Position numbers and translations under genes: made by a program | Notes under the pieces: model-generated | What the model saw: only the letters and a program-made list of their open reading frames with translations | The model's database searches: none | What the model was told of the DNA's origin: nothing | In this document: piece by piece, positions 46,821 to 58,200 of the stretch | Layout: every line of letters starts with the position of its first letter | Numbering within the stretch: position 1 is the first letter of the stretch | Source of the DNA: Bagarius yarrelli | Taxonomy: Eukaryota; Chordata; Actinopteri; Siluriformes; Sisoridae | Length of the DNA stretch: 64,000 bases | NCBI GenBank assembly: GCA_005784505.1 | Contig: VCAZ01000126.1 | Coordinates: 118,501-182,500 of the forward strand | Reading direction: 5' to 3'

Positions 46821-48911
46821 ACATTGACGCTGAATAGAGTAATCGGGTTGATATTCACTGCGCTTCCGCTCGGATTTAGCCTTGCGCTATTCGCTATTAC
46901 ACGATTTGTTTATCATTACACATCCGCGAAACTTTTTTTCATTTATAAACCGATGAAGTGTTTACATGTCTTGTTGACAGGATTAGAAAAAGTTTAAACC
47001 ACCCCTTATAATCTGAACTAAATTTTAATCAGATTTCGCCAATTGACGTGTTTACGTGTCACTTTTTTTAAATCTGATTGTGCTTATAGTCCTCCTATTA
47101 CAATCAGATCATTAGGGTCCATCTGAGGGTTCACCTAAAATTCCACCTGTAACATCATTTCATATCTGAATGGAAGGCAGCCAACTTTCAGAGTGAGGTT
47201 TAAATCAACTACAGTAATATTAAACATCTATAAAATCCTCAAATGTGGAGGAACATCTCATGCTTGTTTTTCCATTAGGGCCGTGCTGGTGCCTGCGTTT
47301 GCACTAGCGGGAGGAAGCGAAACCTCGCCGCTGCCTCACCAATATGTGAGCAGAATCAATTCCGATCTTTTGCTATCTCTCTTTTTTAGCTATGTTTTAT
47401 TTTCTTCTTTCTGCTAAAGAAGTGACATGTTTTATGAATTCTTTCTATTAATTTATCTGCCATTGTTGGACTCCCAAACTTCTGTCTGTGGTGGAAGCTC
47501 CAGTCTCTGACCTCTACGGTTTCTATTAGAGACAGGCAAGGTTTTAAGGCTGGGATCTGGGCACCGACCTAGAACTTTTTTCATTGAAAAAGTGGTAACA
47601 ACATAATTAATGTTCACTGCAAATAGACTTTGTGCCATTGCTAGTATCCAGATAATCGTCTGGTGGCCAATTGGTAATAATGTGGTTAAAGAATAATGAC
47701 CTCCGGATCACACGGCTAGATTTACTACAATCTTTGTATCTCTATGTGCTGAAACACTTTGTTGCATCGGTTGGATGCCCATTAAACCGGTCTTTCATCG
47801 AACAGGCCGTACAAACAACGTATACAAGGGTTGGGAGGCTTTGTGTGGGAGGCATCCGAGGCATTTGGGACACAGCATACGCTAAACAAGACTATAAAAA
47901 CCAGAACAAGATACGGCAGACAGAACGAGACAGAGGGAGAGACAGTGTGAAAAAGTGCCTTTGGCAAGGACTGGGCCTGTGTGACCACTAAAAGCACAGG
48001 ACAAAAGAGAGAGAAAAGAAAACGAGAGAGAGAGATAGAAAGAGAGAGAGCGCTGTCGTGAATACTTTCCATTCATTTTAGCTGATAGACCCCAGAGCTA
48101 TCAGGCTGTTTTTAATGGTAATTAGATTTCCTTTCTGGATCGTTCGGTGAATGCTCGTCAGTGGGCTGTCGAGGCAGAGTGCCTTAAAGACGCATTACTG
48201 AAAACCTGTTGTCTGGCCAAAACATCGGCACTGCCTCAGGAAAGTGGGAAGAACGGAAGGCTAAAATGCAGACAGCAGCGTCGGCTTGTAGTGCCTCGGG
48301 CCTCGCCCTATCGCTAAGGTGAAACTTTGTCTCCGACTACAGACTACAGCAAGTTTTCCTCTTTTTTTTTTTCCCCACCCCTTCTTGTACTTCTAATTAC
48401 TCATTTCCTGATTGCTTTCCAGATGCAATCAACGATTCAACAACGGGCACTGTACGACGGATGGATTCGCCTTCGGTCACAATCACGAGTTTCCATAATT
48501 CATGACACTTCAGCGCCGTAAATATGAACTCATTAGAGATTCATTTATTCATACAAATTTGACTTGAAAACAGACATTAATTGTGGTTCGCGCTCGATCT
48601 CTCAGTCACTGTCAGGTCAGTCATTTTTGTAAAAAGGCAGAATGTATGCCGAGCGCTACGATTTAATAATTATGCACTACTCTATAGTATAAATAGTGTC
48701 TGTAGTGGATTCATGCTAAAAAATTTCAACATGAAGAAGTGCACTTCAGGTACTTGGATAGTCCAATTACGCAATCGAAAAAAACCAAGTGATGAAAATT
48801 AGTTTTCCCTTTATGCACTCGAGAGTTGCAGCTACAGTTGCGAGGCTATCAGGCACCAGGGCTGGATAAGAAAATATTTTCCCGACCAACAAGACATCCA
48901 ACTGCAACATC
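46821..48911. other. Unique DNA, no gene recognised
   Basis: 46990-47125 has repeated inverted TAATCTGA/TCAGATT words and may be a MITE remnant. 47279-47345 is a weak exon-like block (see findings). 47920-48055 is GA-rich. 48090-48250 is a high-complexity block with TTTTTAATGGTAATTAGATT. 48640-48720 (TATGCACTACTCTATAGTAT) resembles the 40633 MITE family. Confidence 0.4.
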
Positions 48912-49200
48912 CATATCGCATACTATACTCGAACACGTACTTTACTTACTAAACATGTATATCATCTACAGCATCTGGCAGACGTCCTTACCCAGAGTCA
49001 CCTTCATTTTTAGGTCTTTTATGCAACTTAGCAATTAGGGGTTGAGGGCCGTGCTGACGGGCCCAGCAGTGGCAACCTGGTGGTGCTGGAAATCAAACCC
49101 CGATCGTCCAATTAGCAGTCCAACACCTTAACCACTGTGCTACCACCTCCCCACATATATTTTAGTATGTATTACATTTGAGAAAGTACGTACTCCCCAG
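48912..49200. mobile_element. MITE (40633 family) split by a SINE
   Basis: Left half 48912-48969, CGCATACTATACTCGAACAC GTACTTTACTTACTAAACATG; right half 49155-49200, TAGTATGTATTACATTTGAG AAAGTACGTACT. Both halves share TAGTATG/ACGTACT words with the MITE at 40633-40940. The SINE at 48970-49154 sits between them. Confidence 0.45.
48970..49154 (-). mobile_element. tRNA-derived SINE, near full length
   Basis: The plus strand runs from the reversed tail GCATCTGGCAGACGTCCTTA CCCAGAGTCACC through the core (GGGTTGAGGGCCGTGCTGAC GGGCCCAGCAGTGGCAACCTGG) to the reversed B box (GAAATCAAACCCCGATC) and head (CCTTAACCACTGTGCTACCACC). Confidence 0.85.
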
Positions 49201-50120
49201 TAGAATTAAATAACTAAAATTTGGACAAGGCCAAAGTTTACAAATTCAGGATAGATTCTGCACCCCACCATTGTGACCACAGGGACATCGAGTCCAGGAT
49301 GTTGCATGGACACCAGGCAAAAATGAATTCGTGCCAAATAAAAGTTGAATATATTTGTCTTTCAGTAAACTGCGTGACTTTGAGTCACGCTGAAGCTGCA
49401 GGTGTTATTTTGTCTCTGGGCCTCGGTGACGATCACAGATGGCAGACGAAGCAGGAGCTTGTTTGCACTGCTAAACAGGAGCAAGTCTGTTCAGTCGCTC
49501 ACTCAGCCGTTCAGTCAAACGCTTACGATCGGGACCCCGTCGTTGTTTGGCTCGGATCTGGTTGTGTCGCGTGTGTATGTGAGATGGAGGAGGTAAAGTG
49601 CAACTTGGTTCTCCTGCTTATCTTACACTTTAACTCCCTCTCCACTTTTCTCCATTTTCCTACATTTCTCTTCCGTTTCCATCCTAACTTTTCTTTTCTT
49701 CTTACTTATATTTTCATTCCACCCCTTTTCTACATCCCTTCTCCTCCCTTTTTTATCTTCTCCAAGCACTTGTTTTTCCCTCCTCTACTTCCTACTTCTC
49801 TCACACTCCTCTCCTTCCTCAACCCTTTTTTCCTCCGCCTCTTTCCTGTACTCTGTATTTGTTCTCCTCTTCTATTTCCTTCTCTCTCCTCTTCGTTCTG
49901 CCTGGCCAATCTCTGTTCGATTTTCTACGCCGGCTCGTTCATCGAGTCCTCGGGGTGATTAACGGAAGAAAGATGACGGCAAGCTGTGGCGACGTAAATC
50001 CAGAGGGGTTTCAGGTGGAACACAGGCGCTTGTCTTCATCGTGAGCGATTGAGGAAAGTGTTGGCCAAAGCCTATAACTAAAACATGCCTTTCTACTCAC
50101 TCACACAAACTAAAAGATGG
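49201..50120. other. Unique DNA with a pyrimidine-rich tract
   Basis: 49610-49905 is strongly C/T-rich on the plus strand (TTTCTCC, CTTCTC words). It keeps a 245-codon frame open because pyrimidine-only sequence lacks stop codons. It is not a gene. Confidence 0.7.
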
Positions 50121-50419
50121 GGAAATAACACTGATGGAAAAAAGGGATGCTGAAATGAGGCTGTGAAGGGGGAAAAAAGAAGAAAGAGGGACAAAACGAA
50201 CAAGGGTATGAAGAAGAAGAAAAAAAAAAAAAGATGGAAACTCCAGAAGTCCCTTGAGTGTAAATGGAGAGGCCCATCTGTTAGACATCTGGTTCGGAGG
50301 AGTGAGAAGTGAACCACCTTCAACATGTTGAGTTGGGAAATCTTTATTGGTAAACGAGCAAAAGAGAGCGAGAAAGAGAGAGAGAGATACACAGACAGAC
50401 AGACAGACAGACAGACAGA
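50121..50419. repeat. Purine-rich tract with (ACAG)n
   Basis: A/G-rich sequence at 50140-50235 and 50350-50390, followed by a tetranucleotide run (ACAG)n at 50391-50419. Confidence 0.85.
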
Positions 50420-51827
50420 AAATAGAAGTAAAATGCTGGAACATAAAAAATTCCATCCAAAAAAAGTGCTGTAAATAGCAAAAGGTCTCCAGAAGTCAAG
50501 CCAAGCCATGACTTTAATAACTCCATGAAGGAAAATTTCCACTTTCCAGTGCGATTTCACGCTTCCTTGATGCTCCGAGCTTAATGTTTTAAAACCAGCA
50601 CACAAAAAAAAGGGGGGGTAAGGGTGTTGGCGTAAAAGCTGAACAGCCTTAGGAGTCAGCTGGTGACATTTCCCATTCCTCATGTGAACTTCATCAGGAC
50701 CTGTTCTCCATCCTGGAACCTTGCTGTATTTCCATATAAATTGCTTATAGTTGTCTTGCTTTTATTTCACGCATGTGACGGTGCGCAAGCAGGAAATAAA
50801 ACGCACATGATCACATTGTATACAGTATTATTTTATATTCTTATAACCTATTTATGGGGGGGGGGTAAAGAGAGAGAGAGGGAATGCAGAAAAGGCTCAG
50901 TGATGCCTGTAATTACTGGATGCCGTTTCATAGCGAAGGCCGATATGAAGAACCTACACGATATTATCAATCGGGGGGTGATGGGACGTTTTATTGAGCT
51001 CTGTAGAAGCTGATGGGTTGCCAGCACTGAATTTCTCATGCTAACTGTAAGGTTTGGGATGTTATATTAACCAATGTATGATGCGAATCAGAGGCGTGTA
51101 AATTTTTAAGGAGACGAGAGCGTGCCAGTTCAGGCTCTCGGTTCCCACTGAAGTGAGGTGCTCTTTTGTGCGTATCGTAGAAAGATCCTGGAGCGTCATG
51201 TGAATTTTCTTATTTTATGCTTTTTGTAGGATTTTAAGCTGGATTTACTATTTTATTGGTCTATTGGCAAATTATTTTTACTTAAAAGAAACAAAAAAAA
51301 CACTATGACACAAAAAAAAAAAAAAAAGAAGGACAAGCAACTAATCCCTTAATAGACTACTGCCCAATCCCATTTCTACCCCTTAACCTGGAAGGGGTAG
51401 GAGTGTCAAATAATCTGTTAACACATTATTTAATGTAAAGGTTAAAATGTAGATAGATAGATATACAAATATCTTTGATTTTTTTTTTTTTTTTTGCAAT
51501 ATAGTATGTTATTATACATTGAGCCTCGGTTATGTAGTATCACATGCAATGCCATCAGTTGAACCCCGGTTTCTGGTACGGGTGCGTCCCTACTTCACAC
51601 GGCTTTCCCATCGCTCACTAAAAGAAACTACACACAGGCGCAAAAACACAAAAAGGAAGCGAGAACAAGAGCCCGAACACTATTGTTCACTCCAGGCTGA
51701 GTGAGTCTTACGGCTGGAATAAATCAGAGCAGACAGACTTTGATCATGAGCCATTCTCGGCGTATTCTCAATAGCAGGATGACTGATCGCCGCTCTCCGA
51801 TCCGAACTGCCTGCAAAAACAGAGAGG

Positions 51828-51860
<33 letters not shown>

Positions 51861-53266
51861 CAACAAGGGAAAGAGAACTCATGCCAATTTGGGTGGAAAC
51901 CCAGGCAAAGAAAAGGCAAGGAGAAAAAGAGCATTGTAGTCAGAAACAGATTCGGCAAAACTCCGACAAATTGGGTCGAGTCCACGGGCCTGGATCTTTC
52001 TTTCTTTCTTTCTTTCTCTTTCATTCCCGAGCTCTCTCTCAGTTAAAGGAAATGCAGCGTCCTCCCAAGCATTAAAGTGGAAAAAACGACTCGGCTGCAA
52101 GAATTTAATGAGACACGCGATTCTCCCGGCAAGCCGTCGCGTGGCATGTGGTTATTCTCCCTTCTTCTTATTTTCTTTTGCTCTTGCAAGCTCTCTTTCT
52201 CCCTTAACCGCACCGAATGAAGTGAGTGGCAAGCTTGTAACCGGTCCAGCTTTTTTCACTCTGTCCCTAATGCAGCGCTAATGCACTACGACTGTGAAAA
52301 TGGCCATTTGCTGTGTGTGACTGGGCTTCCCAGAAAACCTCATGACATTACCAAGTATGTCTACACACACTCACACACACACACACACACAGCACTTGGC
52401 TGATGGGATGTAGAAAATAGTGTCTAATAGTTTCCTGTTTCTGTCTTCTTTTTTTTAGGCTTAAGTGATAAACGAGTAATGAAGCCATCATAGCCGAGGT
52501 GCTAATATCCAGAACCCAGACGCATCGACAGCACAGCACCGAACGGCAAAATATAAATAAATAAATGAAAAGGGTTCCATCTGCAGCGGAACAAGGCCAC
52601 GCGACCGCCATTTCGCTCTCCAGAGCCACCTGGCATGTTCACAGAGAATTCTGGTGTTAGGCAAAGCACTTAGCAGTGCGAGTAATGCATGGCTAGAGAA
52701 CGTGCAGCACTTGGGAATGGCTGGGTGTGTAAAATACATCCTGCTGTCTGTTTAAAAGAGTCGAGAATTGGGATGGAAGGGACCTCCGATCGTCTAAATC
52801 ATAAAATATAATATTTCAGTGGAGCAAAGCAAATACTTGAAAAACACTGTGATACTGTTAAAGAACTGAGAGAACTTTTAAGAAAGGAGAAGGCAGCTGA
52901 TTGGTTGAGGCACTAGCCACAGAACCTCCCTCTTTGTTGTAATTCATGAGCATCCACCTTTGCAAAAATGAAACAATTTAACAGGTAGAAATTAATTTCA
53001 ACCAGGGACACCGCTAGCAAATTTGGGCCCTATAAAAGAATGAGGTTGGGGCTCCTACCACACCCATTCCACAGTCAAGACGACTACGGTTTTAGTTTCC
53101 AACATCTACTGACGTCTTCCTGTCATAGCACGCAACACGTGGCCGTGTTTAATTCTGATAAGTGCCAGACTTTCAGGTGACTCACATGCATGTGCCGCTA
53201 CGTGCATCTAACCTGCTAAAAAAAAAATGTCAAAAGGTCCTCCTTTTCCTTGAAATACATTCTTTG
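50420..53266. other. Unique DNA, no gene recognised
   Basis: Contains A-runs at 51294-51327 and 51828-51858, a T-run at 51480-51496, CTTT at 51996-52020, a short CA run at 52373-52391 and a MITE-like fragment at 51358-51415 (TGCCCAATCCCATTTCTACC and its rough inverse GGAAGGGGTAGG). Open frames have no domain or splice support. Confidence 0.4.
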
Positions 53267-53425
53267 CCATTTATACGATTTGGCAGATGCCCTTAATCTC
53301 GAGCGACTTGCAATCCCTGAACATTATCCATTTTTATTTGATGCTTAAGGGCCTCGCTCAGGGGCCCAGCAGTAGCAGCTAGAGCTTACAAGCACCTTAA
53401 TGACTGAGCTACCACCACAACAGCT
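53267..53425 (-). mobile_element. tRNA-derived SINE
   Basis: The plus strand has the reversed tail GATTTGGCAGATGCCCTTAA TCTCGAGCGACTTGCA, core CTTAAGGGCCTCGCTCAGGG GCCCAGCAGTAGCAGC and head CCTTAATGACTGAGCTACCACC. The B-box region is partly deleted. Confidence 0.8.
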
Positions 53426-54095
53426 CCAGCATTTGTGATCCATGAGGTTTGTTTCCTGCCTGCCCGATGACGACACTCTGAGATTCGACGTGTTTTTGCT
53501 ACATGCTAATTAGCGACTGCTTAAACACGTGCGTATAATCTGATCGACGTAACTTGTTCAGGTGGTCCTCGGGAGGCTGCCCAGGGTTTAGATGTTTATC
53601 CGAGTAACGTTTTTAGACAAACAGTGAGCAAATTTGCAGCAGGAAAAAAAGTGGACGGGTTCCGTCGGCTTCTTTTTTCGACAAAAACTGAAGTGAAATC
53701 CAAGCTTCGCGCCACTTTAGTTAAAACGAATAGTGACTTATGGCGGCTTTTGAGAGAGATTTGCCAAAAAACAAAGCTTGGCTGCACAAGATGCAGAATC
53801 GATTCTTTTACTGCAGGTTCCTCACTTCAAATATTAAATCAGGGTACAAATCAGTGCTGGTTTAAGAAAAAAAAAAAAAAGGCTGATTAAAAGATCCTGA
53901 ATCGATGAAGGTCTAAAAGTGAAATAATTTATGAGGAAAAAAGAGTAAGCCCTGGAGTGATGGATAAACTTGACGTCGTTCCACAAAAGACCTTGGGTGC
54001 GCTCGTGTGACGGTGTTGAATTAATGGCGGTGATCATCTAAAGTGCACTCGACAAGGGCCTGCGAGCGAATTCACACTCGTGCTCGAGAGTTCAG

Positions 54096-54132
<37 letters not shown>

Positions 54133-55814
54133 TTTTTGGAAACATGTGCAGCGCTGAAATGATTAGAGTGACATTAGAGAAAGTGAGTGTATTAAAAACA
54201 CTAAATATTTTAATAACCACCTAATACTGTTTGAAAACAAAAATAAATTCTTATTTACTGATACAGATTTCATTATTCCTTTATTGATCCTTTTTCCTGT
54301 GCGAATAACAACTTAATTGCATTTCTTCTTTTCCGTTTGTTGTTCATACACACAAATATAGAGACTAAAAGGCTGCTATTCATCGCTTTGCTTAGACGAT
54401 TAGCAAAACATCGAGAGTCGCACCGATAAAACCTTTGAATTAAGTTGAATAATAAAGGAACCCGAACCCTGAGAAAGAGGCGGCGGCAGCGAGAGTGAAG
54501 CAGACGGACTGAGGAGGTGGAGTGGAGTTAAACGGCGAGCAGGCAAACGTCTCTCACTGTTTGAGCTGGGATAATAGAGAAAAAGCGTGAAATCAGCTTT
54601 CTGTCTGCATAGGAACAGGAACAGGACAGGAACCCAAGCAGGCCTTAGTGAACCAAATTAAGCAGGGGTCAAGAGGAAAAAAAAGCGAGAGGGGAGAGGG
54701 GGGAAAAAGCCTAAATCCTAAAAATAAATCAGACCACCGAGACGTTGTGAAAGAATGCTAGGAAGCGCCACCTTTCCTATGTGAAACAAACCCGAAATAT
54801 ATACTTAAATAATAAATGGAAACAAAGGTGCGAAACAATGGAAGGCTCCATACTGTTTGACTTGAGACCAGTCCCCCCACACCACCACTTTATTAGGCAC
54901 TTTTTTTTCTCCGACGTCCTTGAAGTCCACAATGCGAAGACGCAGCCTATCTTGGACAAAGTCTGCCGAGTCTGCTCGGACAATTTCATAAATCTATTAC
55001 CCGAGCAGGCGTGCGGCGCTCAGCCACTAAAGCGCTCGATAATGGGACGACGAGGGCGAGTCGCGCATGATGAGGATGATGAGAATGTCGTTTCAGGGGG
55101 CGGCCTGCGCATCCCGAATCTCGAGAGCGCCGGACTATATCTCTCTCTCCGGAGGCTCCGACGTTTAAGTGGCCGTTAGTGAGCGGACGTTTAGCAAATG
55201 ATCCTCTCCCATTATGCAGCGAACTGGCTTTTTTTTTTTTTTTTACGGCCCACATAAAAGTAGAGGAGAAGTCTGACGCCTTAGATGGCAGAGATTTGAA
55301 TTACTACCCAGATTCTATAGCACCCTGCACCGGTCCTCCTGCCGTAGAAATAACAGCATGAAAAATTGTCTATAGATCGTTTACCCGGAGACAGACATTA
55401 ATCTATATGTGCTGGATTTCCAGTAGTACCTGGCTGGATATTAGTTGGCTAGTCGAAGCAGGATGATGTGCATGTAAACGGAAAGGTGAGACGGGCAGGA
55501 TGACAGCTTTCACTCCGATTCACATCTGAATCGTTACGTCGACCTGCTCCGACTCGTTGCAAACCTTCACGGACAAAAATGTTTGCTTTGATTCCTTCCG
55601 CAGTCTAACCTGAGACGGCAGACATCTCTGGAGTAAGACATGCTCTATTGGCCCGTGACTGCAAGCAGGCCCTGCAGCAAGCTTCAGATCCGTTGTTCTT
55701 CTCCTCATTTCTCCTCAGACAAACGTTCGCCTGCTCACACTCGAACCGAGGCTAGACAGAATGAACTTCTTTCTATTTCCACCATGAAATCTTGTCTCTG
55801 TCACAGCTGAGCAT

Positions 55815-55816
<2 letters not shown>
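53426..55816. other. Unique DNA, no gene recognised
   Basis: A-runs at 53867-53880 and 54099-54129. The parts 54460-54560 and 55000-55200 are GC-richer with CpGs. Their open frames show no recognisable domain and no convincing splice pair. Confidence 0.4.

Positions 55817-55851
<35 letters not shown>
55817..55851. repeat. Poly-A run (35 bp)
   Basis: Uninterrupted A. There is no adjacent retroelement body that I recognise. Confidence 0.95.
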
Positions 55852-55853
<2 letters not shown>

Positions 55854-56295
55854 TGCTGCGTTCCTGAACACGTCTATTAAAAACAGACAGGTGAAGAAAT
55901 GTCATCCAACCAGGAGAAAGAGAAAGTAGAGCGAGGCGGATGGACGACGATGAAGACGACGCCGGCGACGGCGACTGTGGCGTACGTCTTTGATGAGTTT
56001 CTGTGTCGCGCCTGGACTGACTACAATACTTAAAATAGTTTCCTGTGAAAGTGTTTTCATTTCTCAGACCTGACTGAGTGTCTTCAGGTGCACGAAGACG
56101 TTTTGGATGCTTTACGTATGAAACACTCGTTACCGGTAAAAGTTTATGTCTGTTAGTGGGGACGGGGTATGAGGACTGCGTCCTGGATGAAAGCGAACCC
56201 GACAGCATGTCTATTCAGTGCTGGTAATAAACTGTCACTGTCCATACATGCATCGTAAACTAGGGCTGCTCGCAGTTATGGCTAATCTATTTCCA

Positions 56296-56297
<2 letters not shown>
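55852..56297. other. Unique DNA
   Basis: A GACGAC/GGCGAC-rich stretch at 55935-55982; no gene recognised. Confidence 0.4.

Positions 56298-56361
<64 letters not shown>
56298..56361. repeat. (CA)n microsatellite
   Basis: About 32 uninterrupted CA units. Confidence 0.95.
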
Positions 56362-56365
<4 letters not shown>

Positions 56366-57449
56366 CTGTCCTTATTTCTGTGAACAGAAACAGGGACCCA
56401 GCGCACTAGGGGCACTTCACGACTACACTGTATGCAGTGAGCGATAACGCTGTCCATAAGCAGATAAGCTGACAAAAATCCTGATATTTGCATATCATCA
56501 GGAGGTTTTATGATCAAATCCACCGTCATCACTTCAATCTATTGTATGAAAATTATCTCCTCGATCCTGAGCCCAGGTGGACGACGGCGATCCGGGATGA
56601 CTGGCTTGACCTCCGAACTGGTCTGTCAGAAAGGATCCAACACATCACACATCACACACACACACACACTTTCTTTTGACACCGAGCAGATCTTCACGCG
56701 AGCGGCTCGGAGATGCGGGTGCACCGTGCATGGTGCATGGTGCAGTCCCTGCGAAAGCACATACGCACGTGCAGCGGTTTACTCACAACATCTACAGCAT
56801 TCATATGGGATTGAGAAGGTTCATCTGTTCAGGGCTGCAAATTCCTCGTGTGATGTTAGGAAACGGTTTATTGGACCTACGAGGGGGATTTTTTTTAATT
56901 TTCCTTTAGGAAACAAAACTGCAGTTAGGGTTTATAGTGATCATGAGAGAGAGAGAGAGAGATTCATTTTTTTCTCTCCTGAAATAAAATATTATTTAAT
57001 AATTAATACTTTTCTCTTTCCAGTTATCTGGTAATTTATTGTCTCCTCAGTTCTAATCAATGTAAACCAGATGGGGGGAAAAAATAACGGAAATCAGAGG
57101 GTTGCCAGATGACGCGTTTTTAAGTCAAACGGGACTCGACCAGCCGTAATCTGTAACCAAAAAACCGTAACGCATAAAACACAACCAACAGCGTAACAAA
57201 ACACGTCCATCATCATCTTTATCATCCTCCTCCTCCTCCTCCTCCTCCTCCCCATCATCATCATCCTTTTACGCGCTGTAAAATTGGTACGTGTGTGTGT
57301 GTTGCCATAAATTAGAAAAAAATGCCGAGTCGCATCCCAAGGAAAACATGACGTGAAGGATTTTTGGTCGAGACCCAATCGAATGACGAAGAAAAAAAAA
57401 GAAAGAGGGAAAGTTTGTGTGTGGAAACAAAGCGAGTGATTAATTAAAT

Positions 57450-57453
<4 letters not shown>
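56362..57453. other. Unique DNA, likely start of the intron of the minus-strand gene
   Basis: Short CA run at 56653-56668, (GA)n at 56943-56962 and a (TCC)n run at 57227-57251. No further exon recognised. Confidence 0.4.

Positions 57454-57493
<40 letters not shown>
57454..57493. repeat. (CA)n microsatellite just inside the intron, read as UG in the transcript
   Basis: About 20 CA units begin 13 nt downstream of the 5' splice site of the minus-strand exon, so the pre-mRNA carries a long UG run right after GUAAGU. UG repeats are binding sites for TDP-43 and CELF-family splicing factors, so this repeat could affect use of the donor. That effect is an inference. Confidence 0.9.
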
Positions 57494-57496
<3 letters not shown>

Positions 57497-57507
57497 CGCA
57501 AACTTAC

Positions 57508-57613
57508 CGGGATGTGCCTGGGCCCGGAGGAGCGCGCAGGTTGCCAGCGTTAAAGCCAGAATCCACCAGCAGCAGCAGCAGCAGCAGCGAGCCGGTTGCT
57601 GAAGCCTCGGCAT
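57508..57613 (-). CDS. First coding exon of an unidentified secreted or membrane protein (signal peptide)
   Basis: Read on the minus strand, an ATG at 57613 in a good Kozak context (ACC before ATG) opens 35 codons plus one base. The exon ends at CCCG/GTAAGT, a near-consensus 5' splice site with GT at 57507-57506, so the intron phase is 1. The peptide starts MPRLQQPAR, runs through six cysteines and two tryptophans into the hydrophobic stretch ILALTLATCALL, then RAQAHP. This has the n-, h- and c-regions of a signal peptide, with a plausible cleavage after AQA. GC-rich, CpG-containing DNA lies upstream. The short CWWIL string recalls the start of receptor tyrosine phosphatase gamma as I remember it, but five residues in a hydrophobic tract are weak support, so no symbol is given. 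No second exon is recognisable to the left. The exon call rests on start, signal peptide, splice donor and promoter context together; the identity is open. Confidence 0.65.
57567..57587 (-). repeat. Coding trinucleotide repeat (CAG on plus, TGC on minus), about 7 units
   Basis: Seven perfect CAG units on the plus strand are read as TGC in the minus-strand exon and give the six consecutive cysteines at residues 10-15 of the predicted signal peptide. Triplet tracts often vary in length between alleles, and this one would change the length of the hydrophobic core without shifting the frame. Confidence 0.8.
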
Positions 57614-58131
57614 GGTACAGCGCACATCGACAACCGGCCACGGAGCAACTGTTGACTCGTGTTATCCTAAAAACAACCGTGTGGTTTTAAAACAAACAAA
57701 CTAACTAACAAACAAACAAACAAACTGCTGTTTTATTTTTGTTTGTTTGTTCGCGTCTTTAAAAATCCCTCGAAGGATTTTTTTTTTCTAAGTTCGTCCT
57801 GGAAACAGTTTGTCTTCTGCTCTCTTTTTTTTCTCGTTCTTTTCTTTTCTTTCTTTCTTTCTTTCTTTCTTTTTTTTTTTTGGTTTAACTAAAGCCTCTC
57901 AAGCTAAAAGCGACCGTTAGTCCTGAGGTAAAAAACATGACGACGCGCGTGGAAGTAGCCGTGCGGCTAAAGCCAAAGGACGCGCGCGCGGAGTCAAGCG
58001 CAATTCACGCCAGAACACAAGAGTCGCGAGCAGCAGCAGCGCTGGAAACTCTCCATTCCGCCATCCAGGAAGTGGCCGAAGTGTGGCGGAGACTTTCAAA
58101 CATGCTCGGGAGAAAAAGGGAGGGTGAGAGA

Positions 58132-58166
<35 letters not shown>

Positions 58167-58200
58167 GCCGCCGGATCCTAGCGCCGTGGAATTTCCCCCC
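57614..58200 (-). promoter_or_regulatory. Probable 5' UTR and CpG-containing promoter of the minus-strand gene
   Basis: This lies immediately upstream of the exon at 57508-57613. From about 57930 to 58180 it is the most CpG-dense part of the area (for example CGCGCGCGG near 57980), in contrast to the CpG-poor flanks. On the minus strand, 58059-58075 reads CCACTTCCTGGATGGCG, an ETS-type CTTCCT next to a YY1-like ATGGCG, an arrangement typical of TATA-less CpG promoters. A CTTT tract (57838-57880), short A-rich tracts and a GA tract (58129-58165) lie within it. The transcription start cannot be fixed without RNA data. The plus-strand open frame across this stretch is probably a by-product of its GC content. 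Confidence 0.45.

Noticed and set aside
49221..49958. 245-codon plus-strand open frame, the longest in the window
   Set aside because: Its 3' half lies in a pyrimidine-rich tract that cannot contain stop codons and translates to Phe/Pro/Ser/Leu runs; no domain or splice signals.
54781..55179. 132-codon plus-strand frame with an acidic stretch
   Set aside because: No recognisable domain, no transcript signals; GC-rich local composition lowers stop frequency.
55817..56208. Minus-strand 135-codon frame with poly-Ser
   Set aside because: Driven by a poly-A run and a GAC-rich stretch; no recognisable protein.
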